From contig JBBDNK010000024.1 in the NCBI GenBank assembly GCA_040877625.1, positions 1 to 64,000 of the forward strand: a stretch of DNA of 64,000 bases, written 5' to 3'. Every line of letters begins with the position of its first letter. Positions within the stretch are counted from its first letter, which is position 1. Source of the DNA: Methylonatrum sp040877625 (lineage in GTDB: Bacteria; Pseudomonadota; Gammaproteobacteria; Nitrococcales; Aquisalimonadaceae). A program made the translations under genes and the position numbers. Under the pieces are notes generated by a model. It had not been told where the DNA came from. It saw nothing but the letters and a program-made list of their open reading frames with translations, and ran no database searches. Shown piece by piece: positions 8,991 to 17,800 of this stretch.

Positions 8991-10001
8991 CTACTCTGCC
9001 TTGGCACCGGAGATCTCTACAACCTCCCCCCAACGCACCAGCTCGGACTCGATCAGCGATGAGAACTCAGCCGGTCCGCCGCTCATCGCCAGCGCACCGA
9101 CTCCCTCCAGACGCGTCTTGAACTCCTCGGACTGCGACGCGCCGCGAATCTCGGCGTGCAGATACTCAACAATCGCCTCCGGAGTTCCCGCCGGTGCCAG
9201 CACGCCGAACCACGACGCCATCTTGAAGTCGGGCACGCCGGATTCGTGAACGGTCGGGATATCCGGGTAGGCTGGCGAACGTTCAAGGGTGGTTGCTGCA
9301 AGCACCTTGACGCGTCCTGACTCGATAATCGGCAGAGCCGACGGCATCAGCTCGAACATGACCGGCACGTCGCCGGCGGAAATGCCCGCAAGTGCAGGAC
9401 CGCTCCCTCTGTAGGGCACGTGCATCAGGTCCACGCCAGCCATGCTCTTGAACAACTCCATACCAAGATGGGTCGTGCTGCCCGAACTGCCGGACGCGTA
9501 ATCCAGCAGACCTGGGTCCTTCTTGGCGGCCGCGACCAGTTCCTGGACGCTGTCGAACGGCGCATCGGGATGGGCAATCAGGAACAGCGGAATCTCGGCA
9601 ATCGGCGTGACAGGCTGAAAATCCTCCATCGGGTCAAACTGAATGCTCGAATAGAGGTGTGGATTGATCGCCAGTATCGGCGCATTGCCCATGATCAGCG
9701 TATAGCCGTCCGGCTTTTCGCGCGCGACGTACTCCGCGGCAATATTTCCGCCGGCGCCGCCACGGTTATCCACCACCATCCGGTGGCCGGTTCTCTCGGT
9801 AAACGCAGCCGCAGTCAACCGCGCCATGAAATCGGCAGAGCCACCAGGCGGATAAGGTACTATCAAGGTAATTGGACGGTCTGGATAGTCACCAAGTCCG
9901 GCGGACAATGCAACACCGGAAATTGGCATGAATACAAATAAACTGCCAGTCAATAAAAAAACAAACCGGCCCATACGTGTGCGAACCCAGTCGATAATCA
10001 T
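8991..10001 (-). CDS. tctC: TctC/Bug-family periplasmic substrate-binding protein
   Basis: A 336-aa protein with an N-terminal signal segment (hydrophobic FVFLLTGSLFVFMPISGVAL, cleavage near residue 33). The mature start DYPDRPITLIVPYPPGGSAD and the VDNRGGAGGNIAAEYVAREKPDGY motif are diagnostic of the Bug family, which binds small carboxylates for TctAB. The start ATG has GGAG 7 bp upstream. It is first in the run with the GGT-like and DUF1185 genes and lies about 2.8 kb from tctBA on the opposite strand. Confidence 0.94.
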   Translation of the reverse strand: MIIDWVRTRMGRFVFLLTGSLFVFMPISGVALSAGLGDYPDRPITLIVPYPPGGSADFMARLTAAAFTERTGHRMVVDNRGGAGGNIAAEYVAREKPDGYTLIMGNAPILAINPHLYSSIQFDPMEDFQPVTPIAEIPLFLIAHPDAPFDSVQELVAAAKKDPGLLDYASGSSGSTTHLGMELFKSMAGVDLMHVPYRGSGPALAGISAGDVPVMFELMPSALPIIESGRVKVLAATTLERSPAYPDIPTVHESGVPDFKMASWFGVLAPAGTPEAIVEYLHAEIRGASQSEEFKTRLEGVGALAMSGGPAEFSSLIESELVRWGEVVEISGAKAE

Positions 10002-10108
10002 TGCAAGCTCCTACGTCAAGGTAGTACACCATGTCAAAACTTCGAGGGTTGGCTCTTGGCCCTACAACCAACGGCATTTAATAGCGGCGATACCTGGAAC
10101 CGACACCG

Positions 10109-11122
10109 CTACTGAACTTTCTCTCTACCTGCCCAGTGCATTCCATTGAAAATGGTCGTGGCGTTACCACGCATGACGGCGTCCATTTCTTGCTCGGACA
10201 GATTGCTGTTTCGAATATTGTCTACCCCACGCTGAAGACTGAATGAGGGATAATCACTTCCGAAAACAAGACGATCCGCACCAAACAGTTGTGCTGCCGC
10301 CGCGATACTCGCCGGGTGCGCGGATGCTGTTTCATAATAGAAACCGCGAAGACCTTCCGATGGCATCATGGGCAACGTGTCACTTCCCGTATGCACGCGG
10401 TTCCAGTATTCGTCCAGTCTTTCCGTGATACTGGAAAGAACGCCCCCGAGATTGGCCACGATGATTGTAATATCCGGAAAGCGTTCGAATACTCCGGCAT
10501 GCAATAAACGTAGAACCGCCCAGGTCAGGTCCACCTGGAAACCGAATGCTCCCGCCAACCAGTGATAGGGCCGCAACGCGGGCTCAAGCAGCGGCGGATG
10601 ATTGGGCAGCAACAACAGGGGAACCCCGAGTGATTGCGCGGCCTGAAGCAAGGGCAAATAATGTTCATGATCAAGGCCCTTACCGGCAATCTGGCAGGAC
10701 AGGCCCACTCCCGCGTGCCCGAGCACTTCGACGGCATGCACCAATTCCTGTGCGGCGGCCTCGGGTTCATTGGCCGGAACTGCCGCGAATGGGATAAAGC
10801 GCCCAGGATACTTCCGGGCTATCTCGGACAATTCTGCATTGACGGCGCGAGCCATGATTTTTGCCCGATCAGGCTCGAAGGCATCGATTCCGCCAACATT
10901 CTGCACGCGCAGTATCTGCTGGTCGACGCCCGCGGCATCCATCATGCGCAGCCGCACCTCTATATCGCTTTGCTCTGGCCGAATCGGGCGGCCCGCGCCC
11001 GGCCCGGTGTATACGGCCTCGCCCTGCGGGCCAGACCGTACCATCGGGTATTCGTGCCGCTGGCGCAGTTCATCCAGCAAAACCCGCGGCTGAAAGTAGG
11101 CGTGGAAATCGACAACGCTCAC
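10109..11122 (-). CDS. ACMSD-like amidohydrolase with altered metal ligands
   Basis: A 337-aa amidohydrolase-2 protein, related to 2-amino-3-carboxymuconate-6-semialdehyde decarboxylase and resorcylate decarboxylases. The GTG start has GGGGGAGG 8 bp upstream. Of the usual metal ligands, H7, H175 (PNHPP) and D290 (FGSDYP) are present. The second His of the N-terminal HxH pair is Y9 (FHAYF), and the His of the later HGGG motif is N224 (VANLGG). It therefore has either an unusual metal site or a metal-independent or different activity. It follows the diiron oxygenase gene by 43 bp and is probably cotranscribed, so it may act on the oxygenated product. Confidence 0.82.
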   Translation of the reverse strand: MSVVDFHAYFQPRVLLDELRQRHEYPMVRSGPQGEAVYTGPGAGRPIRPEQSDIEVRLRMMDAAGVDQQILRVQNVGGIDAFEPDRAKIMARAVNAELSEIARKYPGRFIPFAAVPANEPEAAAQELVHAVEVLGHAGVGLSCQIAGKGLDHEHYLPLLQAAQSLGVPLLLLPNHPPLLEPALRPYHWLAGAFGFQVDLTWAVLRLLHAGVFERFPDITIIVANLGGVLSSITERLDEYWNRVHTGSDTLPMMPSEGLRGFYYETASAHPASIAAAAQLFGADRLVFGSDYPSFSLQRGVDNIRNSNLSEQEMDAVMRGNATTIFNGMHWAGREKVQ

Positions 11123-11150
11123 TCCACTTGCCTCCCCCGGCTTTCCACGC

Positions 11151-12261
11151 CCGTCATCAGCCGACTCACTCTTCGATCTCGGGGTATGCGGGGATACGGA
11201 TGCCCATGGCCCCGAAGCGCCGACGAATGTTCTGAATGTACTGAACGAAGATCTTGTGCTCCTCCTCCGGAGAGCAGAAACCCAGACCGGCGGTTGCCGC
11301 GATGGCCTCGGCCTCGCGCAGCTCGCTGGTCTCGGAGTCGGTCAGCATGAATGTCGAATGAAAGCCCTTCAGTTCAACATTCTCGATCACGTCGCGGACC
11401 GTCGCTTCAATTTCCGCCAGATGCGATTTGCTGAGCTCCTTGGTCCGTTGCTCCAGATAGGCCCAGCCCATCTCCACGTGCCGGGTTTCATCCTGGGCAA
11501 TCAACCGGATCACCTCTTTGGTCACCGGCTCCGAGGTCACCTTGTAACGCCCCAGGAAGGTATCCAGCGCAATCCCTTCGGAAACGCAATGCCAGGCCGC
11601 TATCCCCGACTCCACCGACACCTCCGGATTGAACGCCATGGCGTCACGAAAACCCGCGATGATCATCTTCTGGATCGCGTCGCCCGGTGGCGGCTCGGGC
11701 ACATATCCGCCCATCGCTTCGGCCAGCAGGAACGAAGCCTCGGCGTGGCGCGCTTCCTCAAAGCCCTTGGCCGCCAGCATGAACTTCGTCTGAATCGACT
11801 GGTTGCCTTCCAGGCACAACCGGATGCACAACGAGGGCGACTCCACGATCCCCGTGTATTCCGTCCAGGTCCGGCGGCTCCAGCACAAGCGGCCGGCGCG
11901 CAGTTGCTCTTCGCTGTATTTCTTCTTGTCGAATTTTTCATACGGAATGTCGGTTACCGCATCCCAGGTCAGATGCTTTGACTGGTGCCACATCTTCGCC
12001 AGCTTTTCGTTATTCCGTTCGGTTGAAAGCGGAAAGCGCTTTTCACTCAATTTAAGGGCGTGCAGCCCCCGCTCTGGACGGTCCGCCGCATAAAGGCTTT
12101 TCCGCTCGAAATTATCAGGATTTGCACTCATGAAATTGACTCCTTAATTCGGCCAGCGCAATACAGTCGCGCATGTCAGCCACGATTTCGTTTATTTGAC
12201 CCTATCAAACATCATTGGCCCAGCCCTGAATAGTGTCAACGGATGCTGGCCAACCTGACCT
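11151..12261. repeat. 1,111-bp direct repeat, copy 1
   Basis: This segment recurs at 13443-14553, offset exactly 2,292 bp, with no difference noticed. It contains the whole diiron oxygenase gene, 15 bp after its stop and 130 bp before its start. The flanks differ at once: base 11150 is c and 13442 is a; base 12262 is g and 14554 is t. Confidence 0.9.
11166..12131 (-). CDS. Ferritin-like diiron oxygenase, copy 1
   Basis: A 321-aa protein of the ferritin-like diiron fold. Candidate ligands are E91, E126 and H129 (FEEARHAE), E185 (VSEGIA), and E215 and H218 (DETRHVE), the E-ExxH-E-ExxH pattern of diiron oxygenases; the spacing resembles the N-oxygenase AurF. Such enzymes activate O2 for hydroxylation, N-oxygenation or desaturation. 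Electrons probably come from the ferredoxin-reductase 296 bp upstream. It is followed by the amidohydrolase. The protein is identical to that of copy 2 at 13458-14423. I recognise the fold but not the substrate. Confidence 0.85.
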   Translation of the reverse strand: MSANPDNFERKSLYAADRPERGLHALKLSEKRFPLSTERNNEKLAKMWHQSKHLTWDAVTDIPYEKFDKKKYSEEQLRAGRLCWSRRTWTEYTGIVESPSLCIRLCLEGNQSIQTKFMLAAKGFEEARHAEASFLLAEAMGGYVPEPPPGDAIQKMIIAGFRDAMAFNPEVSVESGIAAWHCVSEGIALDTFLGRYKVTSEPVTKEVIRLIAQDETRHVEMGWAYLEQRTKELSKSHLAEIEATVRDVIENVELKGFHSTFMLTDSETSELREAEAIAATAGLGFCSPEEEHKIFVQYIQNIRRRFGAMGIRIPAYPEIEE

Positions 12262-12427
12262 GATTCTTCACTTATTTAAAAGACGGCAGATCCGAGGCAT
12301 GAATCGTTGGATCGCTTCGTGGGAATGTTAATTCATTTCCATTCCCGTCTTGCGGTGACAGAGAAGGCCTGGAAAGTCAGTGCACTTCCTTTTAGAGATC
12401 CGTGCGTTGTTACTCAGTCAAAATCAA

Positions 12428-13420
12428 CTAATTGACAACTTCCACCGATATTTTCCACGGTTTCAGGCCCGCGTCGAGCAGGAGCTTCCGAACAGCGGCG
12501 TTGGTATCCTGCCGTGCGTAGACATAGGCGCGAATGTTCTTCAGTGACACGTTATCATCGGCGCCGACAAGACGACGGATGTCGTTGACCAATTCGCCCG
12601 CCAAAGCCTCGAAGTCGCCGTGCACCGTCATCCCGATGTTCTCAAGCCCGGCCCTACCCATAACCCACCGCTCCAGGGTGCCCTCATCGTTGATGAGCAG
12701 ATGCGGGAATGCCACGGCGCTCGTATCCACTTCGTCCAGGTGCTGAAGAACCGCAAGCAGCGGCACGGCACCGGCACCTTCCGCGATGAACAATGAGGGT
12801 CCGCTAGTGACAATATCTGCAGCCGTCATGCCGGAAGCGGCCTGGAGGGTCATGACGGACCCCACCTGTGGAAGATCGGTATCGGTCAAAGTGCCGGCAT
12901 GGCGATCCAGGTAGAATTCCAGCTGCGGACTGTCTGCCCGATTTCCCAGATAGGCGCGCACTGAAGACGCATCCCCGCCTGGACTGCCCCACTCCAGCAA
13001 CAGATGCTGTCCTGCATGCAAATCGAGTCCGGAGGCACCTTCATTGACCTGAAGTCGGCAGAAAACCCAGCGATCACTTACTACCTGTACGTCGACAGCC
13101 ACCGCGATAGCACAGCCGGGTTGCTCAGCGGCATTCCCATGCACCATGGCCATTACACAATCACTGGCGGCCACGCTACGGCACATCAGAATGCGTCCCA
13201 GCTGGCGATCTTCCTCCGATAGCCCGCCGCTGTCGTCATCGTCCATGATCACCTCGCCTTCATGGACGTCGGCCTTGCACATTCCGCACATGCCGACCAT
13301 ACAGCAGTACGACACGGCGCAACCCTCGAAGAGCAACGCATCAAGCACCGTGTCGTCCGCACCCGCATCCGCCGTGAACGCCGTGCCGTCGGGAGACAAA
13401 CAGGTAATCTTGGCCATCAA
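12428..13420 (-). CDS. 2Fe-2S ferredoxin / flavodoxin-reductase-type electron-transfer protein
   Basis: A 330-aa two-part protein. Residues 1-95 form a plant-type ferredoxin with C40-x4-C45-x2-C48 and C80. Residues about 105-330 form a ferredoxin-NAD(P) reductase-like domain. The usual FAD motif RxYS is RAYL (in SSVRAYLGN), and the usual C-terminal CGP motif is absent; the end (AYVYARQ, LLLDAGLKPWKISVEVVN) looks more like siderophore-interacting reductases. It lies between the two identical oxygenase genes on the same strand, 37 bp after copy 2. It is the obvious reductase for the diiron oxygenase; that pairing is inferred from position. Confidence 0.85.
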   Translation of the reverse strand: MMAKITCLSPDGTAFTADAGADDTVLDALLFEGCAVSYCCMVGMCGMCKADVHEGEVIMDDDDSGGLSEEDRQLGRILMCRSVAASDCVMAMVHGNAAEQPGCAIAVAVDVQVVSDRWVFCRLQVNEGASGLDLHAGQHLLLEWGSPGGDASSVRAYLGNRADSPQLEFYLDRHAGTLTDTDLPQVGSVMTLQAASGMTAADIVTSGPSLFIAEGAGAVPLLAVLQHLDEVDTSAVAFPHLLINDEGTLERWVMGRAGLENIGMTVHGDFEALAGELVNDIRRLVGADDNVSLKNIRAYVYARQDTNAAVRKLLLDAGLKPWKISVEVVN

Positions 13421-13442
13421 GCGTGTTTCCAGGAATGCCTAA

Positions 13443-14553
13443 CCGTCATCAGCCGACTCACTCTTCGATCTCGGGGTATGCGGGGATACGGATGCCCATG
13501 GCCCCGAAGCGCCGACGAATGTTCTGAATGTACTGAACGAAGATCTTGTGCTCCTCCTCCGGAGAGCAGAAACCCAGACCGGCGGTTGCCGCGATGGCCT
13601 CGGCCTCGCGCAGCTCGCTGGTCTCGGAGTCGGTCAGCATGAATGTCGAATGAAAGCCCTTCAGTTCAACATTCTCGATCACGTCGCGGACCGTCGCTTC
13701 AATTTCCGCCAGATGCGATTTGCTGAGCTCCTTGGTCCGTTGCTCCAGATAGGCCCAGCCCATCTCCACGTGCCGGGTTTCATCCTGGGCAATCAACCGG
13801 ATCACCTCTTTGGTCACCGGCTCCGAGGTCACCTTGTAACGCCCCAGGAAGGTATCCAGCGCAATCCCTTCGGAAACGCAATGCCAGGCCGCTATCCCCG
13901 ACTCCACCGACACCTCCGGATTGAACGCCATGGCGTCACGAAAACCCGCGATGATCATCTTCTGGATCGCGTCGCCCGGTGGCGGCTCGGGCACATATCC
14001 GCCCATCGCTTCGGCCAGCAGGAACGAAGCCTCGGCGTGGCGCGCTTCCTCAAAGCCCTTGGCCGCCAGCATGAACTTCGTCTGAATCGACTGGTTGCCT
14101 TCCAGGCACAACCGGATGCACAACGAGGGCGACTCCACGATCCCCGTGTATTCCGTCCAGGTCCGGCGGCTCCAGCACAAGCGGCCGGCGCGCAGTTGCT
14201 CTTCGCTGTATTTCTTCTTGTCGAATTTTTCATACGGAATGTCGGTTACCGCATCCCAGGTCAGATGCTTTGACTGGTGCCACATCTTCGCCAGCTTTTC
14301 GTTATTCCGTTCGGTTGAAAGCGGAAAGCGCTTTTCACTCAATTTAAGGGCGTGCAGCCCCCGCTCTGGACGGTCCGCCGCATAAAGGCTTTTCCGCTCG
14401 AAATTATCAGGATTTGCACTCATGAAATTGACTCCTTAATTCGGCCAGCGCAATACAGTCGCGCATGTCAGCCACGATTTCGTTTATTTGACCCTATCAA
14501 ACATCATTGGCCCAGCCCTGAATAGTGTCAACGGATGCTGGCCAACCTGACCT
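13443..14553. repeat. 1,111-bp direct repeat, copy 2
   Basis: Second copy of the repeat at 11151-12261, same orientation. The pair brackets the reductase gene, so homologous recombination between them would delete that gene together with one oxygenase copy. Confidence 0.9.
13458..14423 (-). CDS. Ferritin-like diiron oxygenase, copy 2
   Basis: Identical 321-aa product to the gene at 11166-12131, with the same diiron ligands E91, E126, H129, E185, E215 and H218. It is the first gene of the presumed operon oxygenase, reductase, oxygenase, amidohydrolase. It keeps the same 130-bp upstream sequence as copy 1, so each copy may carry its own promoter. Retained identity indicates a very recent duplication, active gene conversion, or an assembly artefact. 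Confidence 0.85.
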   Translation of the reverse strand: MSANPDNFERKSLYAADRPERGLHALKLSEKRFPLSTERNNEKLAKMWHQSKHLTWDAVTDIPYEKFDKKKYSEEQLRAGRLCWSRRTWTEYTGIVESPSLCIRLCLEGNQSIQTKFMLAAKGFEEARHAEASFLLAEAMGGYVPEPPPGDAIQKMIIAGFRDAMAFNPEVSVESGIAAWHCVSEGIALDTFLGRYKVTSEPVTKEVIRLIAQDETRHVEMGWAYLEQRTKELSKSHLAEIEATVRDVIENVELKGFHSTFMLTDSETSELREAEAIAATAGLGFCSPEEEHKIFVQYIQNIRRRFGAMGIRIPAYPEIEE

Positions 14554-14884
14554 TGTTTCATCGGCTCTTCGATAGATAATTCAACATGCTACGCCCACAT
14601 TGTCACAATGATGCATTCACGGTTATTACGGCTATGCAGTTAAATTTGAATTGCATCAGGCAGGCCATTGAAGCGGTGGTTCGCGAACAGGGTCCGAGCG
14701 TCGGCAAGGGCTGCTCCGGGGAAATAGTGACCGGGGTGCGCGGTCACTACGTCCCGTGGTGAAGTCCGGTCGAACATTCTCCGCCTGCCGGTAAGCGTAC
14801 AAATGCATCATTCCGGGACTGCCAGGTTGTTCAGCGAAAAGCCGTGGGCGTATTCTCGAGCCTGCGGATAACGGGATACAAACG
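14554..14884. other. 331-bp divergent intergenic region
   Basis: This lies between the minus-strand diiron operon and the plus-strand kinase. It should hold promoters for both. No coding sequence is supported, and the minus-strand frame at 14656-14937 has no recognisable content. No clear operator was seen. Confidence 0.5.
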
Positions 14885-17800
14885 ATGAACCTGGACCTGA
14901 GCTCTGAAGTCCTGTTTGAGAACCATCCGGATCCCATGTGGATCTACGACCTTGATTCACTCCGGTTCCTCGCGGTCAATGACGCGGCCATTAACCGCTA
15001 TGGTTACGCCAGGCATGAATTTCTCGCCATGACGAGCAAGGAGATCCGGCCCGAGGAGGAAATTCCGCGACTGTTGAAGCTCGTTCGGGAGGTGACTGCC
15101 GGTCTGGACCAGGCCGGCATCTGGCGCCATCGCCTGAAATCCGGCGAACTGATCTACGTCGATATCAGGGCGCATACGATGACGTATCAGGGCAGGAACG
15201 CCGCCCTGGTATCAGCCCGGGACGTAACCCGGCTGGTGGAACTGGAACAGGAAAAATCCATCCTGCTTGCCCAGGAGCAGGAATCCCGCCGCAAGGCCGA
15301 GGCCGCCGCCCAGCATTTCCAGGGCCTGTTTGAAGCCGTGCCCGGCAAGTTTCTGGTCCTGCATCCGGAGAACTATGTCATCACGGCTGTCAGTGACGCC
15401 TACTTGGACGCCACCATGACCCGGCGCGACGACATCAAGGGGCGCCGGCTGTTCGACGTCTTCCCCGATGATCCGGAGGAACCGGATGCCGACGGCGAAC
15501 ACAATTTGCGCGCCTCCCTGGAGCGGGTCAAGGCCACCGGGGTCGCTGACGTGATGGCCGTGCAGCGTTACCCCATCCCCCGTCCGGAGAACGCCGGCGG
15601 CGGCTTCGACGAGCGATTCTGGAGTCCAGTCAACACCCCCATAAAGGGCCCGGACGGCGGTATCGCCTATATTATTCATCGCGCCGAGGATGTGACTGAT
15701 TTTGTTCGCGGCAACAGCGAGGGCAAGATCTCTACGCAGGCGCTGACGGACCTTGAAGACCGCGACACCTATTTAGGGCTGGACATTCTGCTGCGTTCGC
15801 AAGAACTGCAGGCGGCCAATAACCGGCTGCTGGAACAGGACGCCAACCTGCGGACCGCCCAGCGCTTGCTGGGGCTCGGAATCTGGAAGCTCAATATCGA
15901 GACGGATAGCCTGTTCTGGTCGGACAATGTCTATACGATGTACGGCCTGGGACAGGATGCCGGCGCCATCAACTTCACTACCTACGTGGCGTTGGTACAC
16001 CCCGAAGATCGAGAGGGCATGCTCGCCCACTTTGCCGATTACGCGGCCTCCCCCACGCCGCATTTGGAGTTCCAGCACCGCGTGCTCCGCCCGGACGGCC
16101 GAGTCATTCACGTCCGCGGTGTGGGTGAACTCACGGAGAATCAGGCCGACAGAATCCTGACCGGGGTGATTCAGGATATCAGCAGCGACGTCGAGGCAAG
16201 CGCCCGCCTCGCGGAAGCGACCAGCCTTCAGCGGATTGCCGGCCACGCCGCTCGGCTGGGCGGCTGGCGAGTCGATCTGGCGGCGGGCATCGTTCAGTGG
16301 TCGGAGGAGACTGCGGCCATTCACGAAGTGACCGACACCCATCGCCATTCTCTGGACGAGGCCCTCCAATTCTATCCCCCCGAGTACCGCGACCGCATTC
16401 GCGATCTGTTTACGGCTTGCGCGGAACAGGGCGAGCCCTTCGACGAAGTCCTGCAATTACTGACCGGGAAAGGCAGGCGGGTCTGGGTCCGGGCGATCGG
16501 CGAGGCGGAGTTTGACCACGGTGGCCGCATCTGCGCCGTACGCGGCGCCTTTCAGGAAATCAACGATCTGGTGGAAACCCGCGAGCGCTCGGAGGCCCTG
16601 TCCCGCCGATTGCATCAAACGCTGGAAAACATGAGTGATGCGTTCTTTCTGCTCGATGAAACCTTCTGTTTCGCCTACCTGAACCACCAGGCCGAGCGTC
16701 TGCTGCAGCGGAATCGCGACGATCTGCTGGGCCAGCATGTCTGGGCGGAGTTCCCGGAGGCGGTGAAGATCGAATTCAAGGCGCAGTACGAACAAGCCGT
16801 GGACAGCGGCGAAAGTGTGCATTTCACGAGCTACTTCCCACCCCTGGAGACCTGGTTTCACGTCGATGCCTATCCCGGTGCGGAGGGGCTTGCAGTCTAT
16901 TTCCAGGATGTCTCCAAGGAGATTGAACGCGAACAACAGTTACGGTTGCTGGAAACCGCGGTTGCCCGCCAGAACGATATTCTGCTCATAACCGACGCTG
17001 ATTCGATCGACAACCCCGACGGGCCGAAGATCGTGTACGTGAACGATGCCTTTACCCGGATAACCGGCTATAGCCGCGAAGAGGCCATCGGCCGAACCCC
17101 GCGAATTCTTCAGGGAGCAAATACCCAGCACGCCGAGCTGGCACGGATCCGCGGCGCCCTGGAATCCTGGCAGCCGGTGCGTTCGGAGCTGATCAATTAT
17201 ACAAAAGGCGGTGAGGAAATCTGGCTGGAGATGGACATCACCTCGCTTATCGACGATGCCGGCCGCCACACCCACTTCGTCGCCGTGGAACGGAATATCA
17301 CGGGCCGCAAGAAGGCCGAACAGGCCGCCAGTATCAACGAACAGCGTTTTCAACTGCTTTCCAGAGCGACCAATGACGTCATCTGGGACTGGGACCTGGT
17401 CAACGGCTCCGTCTGGTGGAACGAGGGCCTGTATACACTGTTCGGCTACAGGCCGGACGAAATGGAACCCGGTGCCGCGTCCTGGACCAATCGTATCCAC
17501 CCGGAAGACAAGGACACCGTACTGGCGAGCATCCAGGCGATCATCGACGGCAACGGCAGTACCTGGGAGCACGAGTACCGGTTCATGCACGCCAGCGGAA
17601 AGCCGCTGGCGGTGATAGATCGGGGGTTTGTCATTCGCGATGAAACCGGCAAGGCGCTGCGTATGCTGGGCAGCATGCTGGATGACACCGAACGCCGCGA
17701 GATGGCGGACCGCCTGCGCGAGTCACAAAAACTCGAGGCGGTTGGGCAACTGACCGGCGGCGTCGCGCACGACTTCAACAACCTGCTGACCGTCATTCTC

